From Lachnospira eligens (GTDB lineage: Bacteria > Bacillota > Clostridia > Lachnospirales > Lachnospiraceae): 64,000 nt of DNA. The notes beneath the pieces are model-generated. The model saw only the letters and a list, made by a program, of their open reading frames with translations. It searched no databases and was not told the origin of the DNA. Shown in pieces: positions 1 to 8,886 of the stretch. The position numbers and the translations under genes are program-made. The DNA lies in the NCBI RefSeq assembly GCF_009680455.1, contig NZ_WKRD01000002.1:1-64000 (forward strand). The letters are read 5' to 3'. Each line of letters starts with the position of its first letter. Within the stretch, counting starts at the first letter, position 1.

Positions 1-175
1 TTACTGTTTAGGTTCGTGTATCTTTCGATACTCGCAAGATTCATTAATGAATCATTTTAAAATTCTCAAAGAATTTCAAGGTTGTCTTTCTATTCAGTTA
101 TCAAAGATCTATATCGCTCAAACCCAGTATTTATCTGGTGTTTTAAGTCTTATTTGTTACCGCTTACCGCGGCGA
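1..175 (-). promoter_or_regulatory. Leader of a minus-strand rRNA operon (16S gene beyond the left edge)
   Basis: Read on the minus strand, this stretch follows a very strong promoter. It contains a boxA-like antitermination element (GATCTTTGATAACTGAATAG, about 91-110; compare the Bacillus type TCTTTGAAAACT) and then the motif GACAACCTTGAAA. This arrangement is typical of the transcribed leader just upstream of 16S rRNA in Firmicutes. There is no open reading frame of note. No 16S sequence is in the window, so the rRNA identity rests on promoter and leader style only. Confidence 0.65.
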
Positions 176-182
176 CTTGTAT

Positions 183-211
183 ATAATATCACCAGGTACA
201 CACATTGTCAA
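183..211 (-). promoter_or_regulatory. Strong sigma-A promoter, probable rRNA operon promoter
   Basis: On the minus strand TTGACA (206-211) is followed by exactly 17 bases and TATTAT (183-188). A GC-rich discriminator region (CAAGTCGCCGCGG) follows, which is the style of stringently controlled rRNA promoters. The predicted transcript starts near 175 and runs off the left edge. Confidence 0.75.
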
Positions 212-262
212 CAACTTTTTTCAAAAAGTTTCAAAAAAGTTCAATTTTTTTCAATCATTGAC
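212..262 (-). promoter_or_regulatory. A/T-tract UP-like element upstream of the rRNA promoter
   Basis: Directly upstream of the -35 box the minus strand carries four TTGAA units embedded in A- and T-tracts (TTGAAAAAAA, TTGAAC, TTGAAAC, TTGAAAAAAG), about one or more per helical turn. Such phased tracts act as UP elements or intrinsic bends at rRNA promoters. The functional role is inferred. Confidence 0.5.
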
Positions 263-494
263 TTTTAAGCGGGACTGACATGCCTGCGAAGCCGCTTGTT
301 TACTGACTTTCTGCACATTTACATTGTAATCAGAAATCAAAGACCTACTGTTATATTCCTGTATGCATTTTTAGTAGGTGATAATTCTTGCTGGTTGAGA
401 TATTTTCAGAATAAAAGCACACGCAAACATCCAATACAGCTTATTGCGTAGGTCAATCACAAGCAATGTGTTGTTTTATTCTATGAAATTGGAA
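263..494. other. Intergenic stretch without a recognisable gene
   Basis: No convincing coding region or RNA gene is seen here. The only structure is a short inverted repeat (ACCTACT at 343-349, AGTAGGT at 373-379) without a T-run. Its minus-strand left arm carries the same ACCTACTAAA word found in the two terminators to the right. Confidence 0.6.
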
Positions 495-538
495 GAAAAA
501 AACCTACCAAAGTACAATACTTAGATACTTTAGTAGGT
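495..538 (-). terminator. Second rho-independent terminator after polC
   Basis: On the minus strand ACCTACTAAAGTA (526-538) pairs with TACTTTGGTAGGT (502-514), 13 pairs with one U-G wobble and an 11-base loop. A run of eight T follows. The wobble is only tolerated in the minus-strand RNA, which supports that orientation. It is a backup for the terminator at 566-616 and shares its ACCTACTAAA arm. Confidence 0.8.
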
Positions 539-565
539 CTCTGCTCTGAAGCCATAGCAATATTA

Positions 566-616
566 TAAAAAAAACACCCACTAATTCTGCTATCCGATAG
601 CTTTTAGTAGGTGTTT
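566..616 (-). terminator. Main rho-independent terminator of the uppS-polC operon
   Basis: On the minus strand AAACACCTACTAA (604-616) pairs with TTAGTGGGTGTTT (572-584), 13 pairs with one U-G wobble. A nested GCTATC/GATAGC hairpin sits in the loop and a T-rich tail follows. It lies about 130 bases after the polC stop codon. Confidence 0.88.
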
Positions 617-639
617 GCCCCATAACACACCCAGTAATG

Positions 640-704
640 CCCCGCAACACATCATCGCAAAACATCACCGTAGCGCATCCACTTAGCACATCCTCTTAAC
701 ACAT
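640..704 (-). repeat. Degenerate 13-bp tandem repeat, five units, in the polC 3' untranslated region
   Basis: On the minus strand five consecutive 13-base units are visible: ATGTGTTAAGAGG, ATGTGCTAAGTGG, ATGCGCTACGGTG, ATGTTTTGCGATG and ATGTGTTGCGGGG. A weaker partial unit may follow before the terminator. The array lies between the polC stop and the terminator stem and is not in a credible coding frame. Confidence 0.65.
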
Positions 705-746
705 TTTCTCAGCCCAAGCCATCATCACACTCACCTCAATTCCCCA

Positions 747-3700
747 TTACAGGTCAAACAGTGACAACTGGTTGCTGTCTGTCATATCTCCAAGTATTCC
801 AAGCTCTGAAAGCTTATCAATCGCTGACTGTCCTATCTTGGCTCGCTGGCGTAAGTCATCCTTTGATAAGAATTCGCCATCTCTGGCGGCTATCTCTATT
901 GACTCTCCGGCAACTTCACCTACCTTTGATATAACCTTGAATGATGGCATAATCTTTCCATCAATTATCTGGAATGTTCTTGCCTTTGCCTTATATATGT
1001 CTATAGGTGTGAATTCATAGCCTCTTGCATGCATTTCCTGAACAATACGCATTACACCAAGTTCATCTTCTTCTGTATTAGAGATTGTACCTTCTGCTTT
1101 CTTGGCTTTGTACTCAGCAATGTAGTGTTCAAGCCTTACAGGGCTCATAGCCATTTTCTCATAATCAAATGCTGTGGCTCTTATACTAAAGTAAGCTGTG
1201 TAATATGCAAGCGGATAAAATACCTTACAGTATGCAACACGCCATGCCATCATAACATACGCTGCAGCATGTGCCTTAGGGAACATGTACTTGATTCGCT
1301 CGCATGACCATATATACCAGTCCGGTACACCATGGTCAATCATATCCTGCTTCCACTCCGGCCATTCTTTACATTTACCGGATGCAACCTTACCCTTTCG
1401 GACCATTTCCATTATCTTAAATGATTCCTCTGAATCAAGTCCCTTCTGGATAAGATATATCATAATATCGTCTCGTGTACATATAGCTGTTGAAATAGTA
1501 GCTTTTCCTTCTTTAATAAGAGTCTGTGCATTGCCAAGCCATACATCAGTACCATGCGCAAGTCCTGCGATACGTACAAGGTCTGAGAAATACTGCGGCT
1601 TGGTATCCATAAGCATCTGCATGGCAAAGTCAGTACCAAATTCTGGTATTCCAAGTGCTCCCAACTTTGTGCCGCCTATATCCTCAGGCTTAATTCCTAG
1701 CGCAGAAGTGTTCTGGAACAGTGACATAACCTCTTTAGAATCTAGTGGAATCTCAAGAGGGTCAATTCCCGTTAAATCCTGTAACATTCGTATCATTGTA
1801 GGATCAAGATGTCCTAAGATATCCAGTTTTAACAGGTTGTGGTCAATACTATGGTAATCGAAATGTGTTGTTATTATAGATGTCGTCATATCATTTGCAG
1901 GGTGCTGTACCGGTGTAAATGAATGAATCTCTTCACCAATTGGAAGTACAACAATTCCACCAGGATGCTGTCCTGTAGTTCTTCTAATATCAATACAGCC
2001 TTCTGCTATTCGTTCTATCTCACATTTTCTCTTAACAATAGGAGGCTTGCCCTCAAGTGCATTCTTTGCTGACTTCTCTTCAAAATACTTCATAACAAAA
2101 CCATACGCAGTCTTTTCTGCGACAGTACCGATAGTTCCAGCTTTGAAGGTCTGCCCTTTTCCAAAGATAACCTCTGTGTAGGCATGAGCCTTACTTTGGT
2201 ATTCATTGGAGAAGTTAAGATCGATATCAGGCTCTTTGTTTCCCTTGAAACCAAGGAAAGTCTCGAACGGAATATCAAATCCCATCTTATTAAGCTTCGC
2301 TCCGCATTTTGGGCATATCTTATCAGGCATATCGCAGCCTGCGCCTCCGGCAAATGCTTTGACTTCATCTGAATAGAAATCATTATAGTAGCATTTTGGA
2401 CACAGATAATGCGGGCTTAACGGATTAACCTCGGTGATACCCGCCATTGTTGCTGCTAATGAAGAACCAACCGAGCCTCTTGAACCAACCAGATAACCGT
2501 CATCATTAGATTTCCATACAAGCTTCTGTGCAATTATGTACATAACGGAATATCCGTTAGAGATAATTGAGTTCAACTCTCGCTCTAATCGCTCAGTTAC
2601 TATCTGTGGAAGCTCCGGACCATATATCTCATGAGCTCTGTTTTCACAGATTGTACGAAGCATCTGGTCAGAGTTCTCAATGAACGGAGGACATTTATCC
2701 GGTCTTACAGGCTCAATCTCCTCACACATATCCATAATCTTATTAGTGTTGGTTACAACAACCTCGTATGCCTTGTCGCTTCCTAGATAATCACATTCAT
2801 GAAGCATTTCTTCAGTAGTATGAAGATACAGCGGTGCCTGATTATCCGCATCATCAAAGCCTTTTCCTGCCATGATAATTCTACGGTACACTTCATCCTC
2901 TGGATTTAAGAAATGCACATCGCAGGTTGCCACAACAGGCTTGCCGAATTTGTCGCCAAGTTCTACTATTCTGCGGTTCAGATTGCGCAAATCCTCCTCA
3001 TTCTGGACATAGCAATCCTCTTTCTCAATCATGAACCTGTTATTGCCAATTGGCTGTATCTCAAGATAGTCATAGAAATTAACTATTCTCGCTATCTCTG
3101 CTTCTGAACGACCATTTACAAGACTTCTGAAAAGCTCACCTGCCTCACACGCACTTCCTATAATAAGACCTTCCCTGTACTGGTTAACAAGACTCTTCGG
3201 TATCTTAGGGAATCTGTTAAAGTACTGCAAATGTGATGCAGAAACAAGTCTGTACAGATTAATCCTTCCCATCTCATTAGAAGCAAGAATTATACAGTGA
3301 TACTGATGAAGCTTCTTGATGGCGTTCTCATCCATCTTGCCTTCCTCATTAAGCTTATCAACGTCAGGAATATCCCTGTCGTAAAGCATTTTAATCATCT
3401 TGACAAATATGTCTGCAGTCGCAGCAGCATCGTCAACCGCCCTGTGGTGGCTTTCAAGTACAACATTAAGATGCTTTGTAAGCGTATCCAGCTTATAATT
3501 ATGAAGATTAGGCATAAGAAACTGTGCAAGAAGCACTGTGTCTATAATGGTAGTATCCACATTTATACCAATCTTTTCTGCCTTATTGATTATGAAGCTC
3601 GTATCGAATTCCGCATTATGTGCAACCATAACAGCATCCTCGCAGAATTCAAGAAACTTAGGCAGAATCTCCTCTATCTTAGGTGCATTCATAACCATCT

Positions 3701-5279
3701 GGTCATTAATGTGCGTAAGTGTCTCAATTCTGAACGGAATAGGAATCTCAGGATTAACAAATGTAGAGAATCTGTCTACTATCTCACCATTGCACACCTT
3801 GACTGCACCTATCTCTATAATTCTGTCAACTTCCGCAGAAAAGCCCGTTGTCTCAAGGTCGAACACAACATATGTATCGTTAAAGCTCTGTCCTCTCGGA
3901 TTCGTTACAATCTGCTTGGTATCATCAACAAGATATGCCTCGACTCCGTATATTATCTTAAAATCAAGTTTCTCACCCTTCTTGGCATAAGAGCCTTTGA
4001 GGTCGCTCATCGTATGGAATGCATCTGTAAATGCCTGAACAACACCGTGGTCAGTAATTGCAATTGCCTTATGTCCCCATCTGATTGCCTGTTTGATAAT
4101 ATCAGATACATAAGACACACCATCCATATCACTCATCTTGGTATGGCAGTGCAGCTCAACTCTCTTATGAAGTGCGAGGTCATTACGCACCTGTCTAGTA
4201 TCAGAGCCTTTTCTTATGCCCCACACATTGGCAATTGATATTTCCTGGTCGTACTTGTCAAATGTAGCATTACCCTTAATCTTTAAGAAATTCCCCTTCT
4301 TGATAACACCTGAAAGCTCCGGTACCTGCTCATTTTTTGCAAATATCTTTACTGTAATTGTGTCTGTAAAATCTGTGACATTGAACATAATAATAGTTCT
4401 TTCGTTACGGATTTCACGCATTTCAACATTACGGACCATACCAGAGATAATAACATCTCCGATTGCCGTATCTATCTGTTCAATCGGTGTTACATCACCG
4501 TCAAAATCTCTTCCATATAAAACATCTTCGTTAGCAGGCTTTCTGCTGTATGTCTTAAGCTCTTCCCTGCCTCTGTTATCGCTTGCAAAAAATGCTGCTC
4601 TAGCCGCCTTCTGCTTGGCTGCTGTCTCAGCTTTCTTTGCTGCCTTCTGTTCAGATGTAAGCTTCTTATCATCCCTGCCGTCGGCATTATCTTCTGCTGC
4701 CGCCATCATATTATTCTCAATTTCTTTGACACGAAGATTAATCTTGTATGCATTTTCTCTCTCGTACTGGCTTTCCTTCTTCTTGGCATACTGATACTCA
4801 ACATCTATCTCAAACCCGAATCTGTTCAGGAATATTTTCTTGAAATAATCTGTAAGTGTATCCGCATACTGATGCGCAAGAAAGCTGTCCTCAATCGTGA
4901 ATACAAGCATATCCTCTTTCTCGAACTCCCACTGGGAATTCTTTAAAAGATTATATTCAAGTGTCCAGTATTTCTCCAGCTCTGCAAGGATACTGTCATA
5001 ATATATATCCATTACAGTCTGTGGCGTATACTGTGCTGACAAAACATATCTGTCGATAATCCGCACGTCCATGTTGGATATACGGAATATCTGTTTCTTT
5101 AATGCATCCTCAACCTTGAATATTATTGGTTTTTCTATTACCCTGTCACTCTTTATATAAACGCGTGCCAGAGAATTGGTCGATGTTTTCGAGACTTTAG
5201 TTACTTCAACATTCTCAAAATACACCGCCAGATCCTCTGGCAGCTTCAGCGTCTTAAACACTTCAAAAAATCTGTACAT
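747..5279 (-). CDS. polC: DNA polymerase III alpha subunit, PolC type
   Basis: Replicative DNA polymerase of low-G+C Gram-positives with built-in 3'-5' proofreading, 1510 residues, the usual PolC length. The order is typical: an N-terminal region with a lysine-rich stretch, an OB-fold, a PHP domain (HCHTKMSDMDG near residue 373, AITDHG after it) interrupted by a DnaQ-like exonuclease (FDLETTG near residue 472), then the polymerase palm (EPDIDLNFS near residue 1015) with Cys4-type zinc motifs (CPKC...CPKCG) nearby. The chosen ATG at 5279 gives the usual FFEVFKTLK start. A GTG at 5288 overlapping the ispG stop codon is the alternative. It is the last gene of the operon, directly before the terminators, and is probably translationally coupled to ispG. 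Confidence 0.97.
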   Translation of the reverse strand: MYRFFEVFKTLKLPEDLAVYFENVEVTKVSKTSTNSLARVYIKSDRVIEKPIIFKVEDALKKQIFRISNMDVRIIDRYVLSAQYTPQTVMDIYYDSILAELEKYWTLEYNLLKNSQWEFEKEDMLVFTIEDSFLAHQYADTLTDYFKKIFLNRFGFEIDVEYQYAKKKESQYERENAYKINLRVKEIENNMMAAAEDNADGRDDKKLTSEQKAAKKAETAAKQKAARAAFFASDNRGREELKTYSRKPANEDVLYGRDFDGDVTPIEQIDTAIGDVIISGMVRNVEMREIRNERTIIMFNVTDFTDTITVKIFAKNEQVPELSGVIKKGNFLKIKGNATFDKYDQEISIANVWGIRKGSDTRQVRNDLALHKRVELHCHTKMSDMDGVSYVSDIIKQAIRWGHKAIAITDHGVVQAFTDAFHTMSDLKGSYAKKGEKLDFKIIYGVEAYLVDDTKQIVTNPRGQSFNDTYVVFDLETTGFSAEVDRIIEIGAVKVCNGEIVDRFSTFVNPEIPIPFRIETLTHINDQMVMNAPKIEEILPKFLEFCEDAVMVAHNAEFDTSFIINKAEKIGINVDTTIIDTVLLAQFLMPNLHNYKLDTLTKHLNVVLESHHRAVDDAAATADIFVKMIKMLYDRDIPDVDKLNEEGKMDENAIKKLHQYHCIILASNEMGRINLYRLVSASHLQYFNRFPKIPKSLVNQYREGLIIGSACEAGELFRSLVNGRSEAEIARIVNFYDYLEIQPIGNNRFMIEKEDCYVQNEEDLRNLNRRIVELGDKFGKPVVATCDVHFLNPEDEVYRRIIMAGKGFDDADNQAPLYLHTTEEMLHECDYLGSDKAYEVVVTNTNKIMDMCEEIEPVRPDKCPPFIENSDQMLRTICENRAHEIYGPELPQIVTERLERELNSIISNGYSVMYIIAQKLVWKSNDDGYLVGSRGSVGSSLAATMAGITEVNPLSPHYLCPKCYYNDFYSDEVKAFAGGAGCDMPDKICPKCGAKLNKMGFDIPFETFLGFKGNKEPDIDLNFSNEYQSKAHAYTEVIFGKGQTFKAGTIGTVAEKTAYGFVMKYFEEKSAKNALEGKPPIVKRKCEIERIAEGCIDIRRTTGQHPGGIVVLPIGEEIHSFTPVQHPANDMTTSIITTHFDYHSIDHNLLKLDILGHLDPTMIRMLQDLTGIDPLEIPLDSKEVMSLFQNTSALGIKPEDIGGTKLGALGIPEFGTDFAMQMLMDTKPQYFSDLVRIAGLAHGTDVWLGNAQTLIKEGKATISTAICTRDDIMIYLIQKGLDSEESFKIMEMVRKGKVASGKCKEWPEWKQDMIDHGVPDWYIWSCERIKYMFPKAHAAAYVMMAWRVAYCKVFYPLAYYTAYFSIRATAFDYEKMAMSPVRLEHYIAEYKAKKAEGTISNTEEDELGVMRIVQEMHARGYEFTPIDIYKAKARTFQIIDGKIMPSFKVISKVGEVAGESIEIAARDGEFLSKDDLRQRAKIGQSAIDKLSELGILGDMTDSNQLSLFDL

Positions 5280-5284
5280 ATGTA

Positions 5285-6340
5285 TCACTCATTCCAATTA
5301 TCAAGTTCATACCTGAGTGTATCAAGAAGTTCCTCTTCTGGAACCTTCTTAATAATCTCTCCATGTTTAATAAGTACTCCGCAGCCGTCACCGCCTGCAA
5401 TTCCAAGATCAGCTTCCTTTGCTTCTCCCGGTCCGTTAACTACACATCCCATTACAGCAAGCTTCAAGTCAAGGTCATACCCTGAAACCATTTTCTCAAC
5501 CTTTCCTGCAAGGTCTATAAGATTAATTCTTGTTCTTCCGCATGTAGGGCATGAAACAACCTCTATTCCACCTTTTCTTAAGCCAAGAGTCTTAAGTATC
5601 AGTTTCGCAGCCTCTATTTCCCTTACAGGATCATCTGTAAGAGAAACTCTTATTGTGTCACCAATTCCCTGATTCAGTATAAGACCAAGTCCGATTGATG
5701 ACTTAATGCTTCCTGAGAATATTGTTCCAGACTCAGTAATTCCAACATGAAGCGGATGATTAGTCTGTTTTGCAATAAGCTCATGTGCTTTAACACACAT
5801 CATTACATCAGAAGATTTGATGCTGACAACAAGATTATCATAACCTAAGTCTTCAATAATCTTAACCTTGTCAAGTGCGCTCTCAACGATTCCCTCTGCT
5901 GTTACTCCGCCATATTTCTCAATAAGGTCTTTCTCAAGTGAACCGCTGTTGACACCAACCCTGATTGGTATATTTCTTTCCCTTGCAACATCAACAACAG
6001 CCTTTATCTTGTCTGTTCCGCCGATATTACCCGGATTAATTCTAATCTTGTCAGCCCCATTCTCCATTGCCATAATAGCCATCTTGTAATCAAAATGTAT
6101 ATCTGCAACGAGAGGTATCTCTATCTGCTTCTTTATCTCTTTGATTGCAAGTGCAGCTTCCTTAGTTGGAACTGTGCATCTGATGATTTCACAACCAGCT
6201 TTGGTAAGCTCCTTAATCTGCGCTACTGTTGCAGCAACATCTTCTGTATGTGTATTAGTCATTGACTGGATAAGAATAGGATTACCACCACCTATAACAC
6301 ATTTTCCTATCTTAACAACTTTAGTATTATCTCTGTACAT
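5285..6340 (-). CDS. ispG: 4-hydroxy-3-methylbut-2-en-1-yl diphosphate synthase
   Basis: Iron-sulfur enzyme of the MEP isoprenoid pathway that reductively converts methylerythritol cyclodiphosphate to HMBPP. It has 351 residues, the short bacterial form. Visible marks are the N-terminal TIM-barrel start (GGGNPILIQSMTNT), the CPTCG pair near residue 263 and the third cluster cysteine in GCVVNGPGE near residue 297, which together hold the 4Fe-4S cluster. The stop overlaps the alternative polC GTG. Its position after dxr and rseP is a conserved Firmicutes arrangement (dxr-rseP-ispG-polC). Confidence 0.97.
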   Translation of the reverse strand: MYRDNTKVVKIGKCVIGGGNPILIQSMTNTHTEDVAATVAQIKELTKAGCEIIRCTVPTKEAALAIKEIKKQIEIPLVADIHFDYKMAIMAMENGADKIRINPGNIGGTDKIKAVVDVARERNIPIRVGVNSGSLEKDLIEKYGGVTAEGIVESALDKVKIIEDLGYDNLVVSIKSSDVMMCVKAHELIAKQTNHPLHVGITESGTIFSGSIKSSIGLGLILNQGIGDTIRVSLTDDPVREIEAAKLILKTLGLRKGGIEVVSCPTCGRTRINLIDLAGKVEKMVSGYDLDLKLAVMGCVVNGPGEAKEADLGIAGGDGCGVLIKHGEIIKKVPEEELLDTLRYELDNWNE

Positions 6341-6361
6341 AACCCCTGTGTCCTTTCTGTA

Positions 6362-7738
6362 TTAGAACAATGCCATTATATCTTTAAACAATACAACAAC
6401 CATAAGTATGACAAGAAGTATCATACCTATGAAATTAACAATTCCCTCATGCTCTCTCTTAACCGGCTTGCCTCTTAATGCCTCTATTATAAGGAATACA
6501 AGTCTGCCTCCGTCAAGTGCCGGAATTGGCATCAGATTCATTACTCCTAAGTTGGCACTGATAAGTGCTGCAAGATTCATAAGATTAAGGAATACATAAA
6601 ATGCACCATCTGCCTTACTTTCTTCAACAATCTCACTCATTGTGCTGACAGTTCCGACAGGTCCTAACAATGAATCAAACCCAATCTTTCCTGTAAATAA
6701 CATACCAAGGCTCTGAATTACAGTCTTGACACTGTATCCGACTTCCTTGACTGAATACTTGAGTGTGCCGATTGGAGAAACCTTTACTCTGTCTCCATAT
6801 ACAACAAATCCCACATCATAGCTTTCTACTTCAACCATCTTAGGCTCAACTGTTACATCAACATTTTTACCATCTCTTGCAACTGTGAATGTGACACTGT
6901 TTCCACCGCTTGAAGTTATAGCCTCTGTTATCTGCGAATTAGTCTCCATTGTGACTCCATTCACAGCCTTAATAACATCATTGGCTTTAAGTCCTGCTGA
7001 TTTGGCTGGTGAATCGTCAGACACTGAGCTTATTGTGCAATTCTCAGATATCATTATTCCAACCTGATACTTCTGTTGCTTAATATGCTCCGGAGTAACA
7101 GTTGTTGTCATCTTTTCACCGTCTCTTGTAAATGTTATATTAAGAGCCTTATCTGCATTATAATACCTGTAAAAATAAAAATCTCTGTAAAATGTTACCT
7201 TATGCCCATTAACCTTAGTTATGACATCACCTTCCTGAAGCCCTGCTTCTGTAGCCGGTGAATTATCATTAACAACATCAATGTCACATGGATCATAGCC
7301 AAGACTTCCGACAATAACTACTGCACATACGAAAGCAAGAAGAAAGTTAAATACCGGACCTGCTGCTATAACAGCAATTCTTGCCCAGACTGATTTGCTT
7401 GCAAATGACTTTTCCATGTCATATCCATTCTCGATAGCAAGCTTTCTTTTCTTAGCTTCTTTCTCTTCGTCTGAGAGTTCTTCATCATCTTCTTCTGACT
7501 GTATAACACTCATCTCAAGAAATTCATCACCAAGCATCGTACATGCACCACCAAAAGGAAGTGCTTTAATACAATATTCCGTCTCACCTTTTCTGAAATG
7601 TATCAGCTTCGGTCCGAATCCGATTGAGAATTCAACTACAGTTATGCCATTAGCCTTAGCTATTATAAAATGTCCGAATTCATGGACAATAACAATTATA
7701 CTAAGTACAAGAATCGCCAGAATAACATTAAGAACCAA
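6362..7738 (-). CDS. rseP: Site-2 intramembrane zinc metalloprotease RseP/RasP
   Basis: Membrane protease that cleaves transmembrane segments, for example of anti-sigma factors and remnant signal peptides. The zinc site HEFGH is at residues 19-23 inside the first membrane helix, and the second metal motif is NLMPIPALDGG near residue 396, followed by the last helices. Between them two PDZ-like segments can be seen (ending GDVITKVNG and ANDVIKAVNG). At 458 residues it is longer than many Gram-positive homologues, partly because of an acidic insert with a DDEELSDEEKEAKKRK stretch near residue 85. The start is a TTG three bases after the dxr stop, with its Shine-Dalgarno sequence overlapping the end of dxr. 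Confidence 0.95.
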   Translation of the reverse strand: MVLNVILAILVLSIIVIVHEFGHFIIAKANGITVVEFSIGFGPKLIHFRKGETEYCIKALPFGGACTMLGDEFLEMSVIQSEEDDEELSDEEKEAKKRKLAIENGYDMEKSFASKSVWARIAVIAAGPVFNFLLAFVCAVVIVGSLGYDPCDIDVVNDNSPATEAGLQEGDVITKVNGHKVTFYRDFYFYRYYNADKALNITFTRDGEKMTTTVTPEHIKQQKYQVGIMISENCTISSVSDDSPAKSAGLKANDVIKAVNGVTMETNSQITEAITSSGGNSVTFTVARDGKNVDVTVEPKMVEVESYDVGFVVYGDRVKVSPIGTLKYSVKEVGYSVKTVIQSLGMLFTGKIGFDSLLGPVGTVSTMSEIVEESKADGAFYVFLNLMNLAALISANLGVMNLMPIPALDGGRLVFLIIEALRGKPVKREHEGIVNFIGMILLVILMVVVLFKDIMALF

Positions 7739-7741
7739 CTC

Positions 7742-8884
7742 CTACCACCTGCTTTCTATCATGTCTGTTACTATCTTCTGTGTAGAGAGAATCTGCTCTA
7801 CTGTTGGATTATTGATATAATCCACTTCATTCATGGCGTATTCTATAATATCCGGAATATCCAGATATTTTATCTTTCTGTCTAAAAATCTTGCTACAGC
7901 TACTTCGTTAGCTGCATTAAGTGCAGTCGGGATGTTGCCTCCACGCGCTGCTGCCTCGTAAGCAAGCTTAAGTCCCTTGAAAGTCTCCATATCCGGCTTT
8001 TCAAATGTAATCTTAGCCAGTTCATAGAAATCAAGTCTTTCTGTGTTAAGCTCTCTTCTTTCAGGGTAATAAAGAGCATACTGTATAGGAAGTCTCATAT
8101 CAGGACTTCCAAGCTGTGCCATAACAGCTCCGTCCTTGAATTCAACCATTGAATGGATTATGCTCTGTGGCTGGACTATAACCTGAACCTTCTCGGCTGG
8201 TACTCCGAAAAGCCACTGTGCCTCCATTACCTCAAGTCCTTTATTAACCATTGTAGAAGAATCTATTGTTATCTTGCGTCCCATAGACCAGTTAGGGTGT
8301 TTAAGTGCATCCTCTAACTGCACATTTTCAAGATCAGCTCTTTTCTTTCCTCTGAACGGGCCACCTGAAGCTGTAAGAAGAATTTTCTCTATTTCTCCAC
8401 GATTCTCGCCGTTAAGGCACTGGAATATTGCTGAATGTTCACTGTCCACAGGATATATATTAACATTACATTCCTTGGCAAGGCTCATAATAATATGACC
8501 TGCACACACAAGTGTCTCTTTATTGGCAAGTGCAATATCCTTATGTGCCTTGATAGCTTCAACTGTAGGTGTAATTCCCATCATGCCTACAACCGCTGTG
8601 ACAACAATCTCTGCACTCTCAATTGTTGCAGCCTCAATAAGACCTTCGTCACCACTTACAATCTTAACATCCATATCACCGATAAGCGTCTTTAACTCTG
8701 GAACAAGTTCTTCTTTACCTATACATACAAGCTGTGGTTTGAATTCACGGACCTGTTCTGCAAGGTCAGCAACTCTTGTACCTGCTGCCAGCGCAACTAC
8801 ATTAATATCAGCATTTCTTCTGATAACATCTAATGTCTGTGTTCCAATTGAACCAGTTGAACCAAGTATCGAAACGTTCTTCAT
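7742..8884 (-). CDS. dxr: 1-deoxy-D-xylulose 5-phosphate reductoisomerase
   Basis: First committed enzyme of the MEP isoprenoid pathway, converting DXP to MEP with NADPH and a divalent metal. It has 380 residues, the standard length. The NADPH-binding loop GSTGSIGTQTLDVI is near the N-terminus, the metal and substrate motifs PVDSEHSAIFQ and DSSTMVNKGLEVMEA are present. I chose the ATG at 8884 because GGAGG lies six bases upstream; the TTG at 8890 overlapping the cdsA stop is too close to the ribosome binding site. It works with ispG two genes downstream. Confidence 0.97.
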   Translation of the reverse strand: MKNVSILGSTGSIGTQTLDVIRRNADINVVALAAGTRVADLAEQVREFKPQLVCIGKEELVPELKTLIGDMDVKIVSGDEGLIEAATIESAEIVVTAVVGMMGITPTVEAIKAHKDIALANKETLVCAGHIIMSLAKECNVNIYPVDSEHSAIFQCLNGENRGEIEKILLTASGGPFRGKKRADLENVQLEDALKHPNWSMGRKITIDSSTMVNKGLEVMEAQWLFGVPAEKVQVIVQPQSIIHSMVEFKDGAVMAQLGSPDMRLPIQYALYYPERRELNTERLDFYELAKITFEKPDMETFKGLKLAYEAAARGGNIPTALNAANEVAVARFLDRKIKYLDIPDIIEYAMNEVDYINNPTVEQILSTQKIVTDMIESRW

Positions 8885-8886
8885 TA

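Noticed and set aside
47..268. 73-codon plus-strand frame at the left end
   Set aside because: It lies opposite the rRNA promoter and leader and has no supporting features.
504..689. 61-codon minus-strand frame after polC
   Set aside because: It runs through the terminator hairpins and the 13-bp repeat, has no ribosome binding site and an odd composition.
1285..1857. 190-codon plus-strand frame inside polC
   Set aside because: Opposite-strand shadow of the polymerase domain.
3297..4238. 313-codon plus-strand frame inside polC
   Set aside because: It is a shadow of polC on the opposite strand: basic, Cys/Ile-rich and without any recognised domain.
4216..4794. 192-codon plus-strand frame over the polC N-terminal part
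   Set aside because: Opposite-strand shadow; the apparent Ala/Ser-rich composition comes from the lysine- and alanine-rich polC region.
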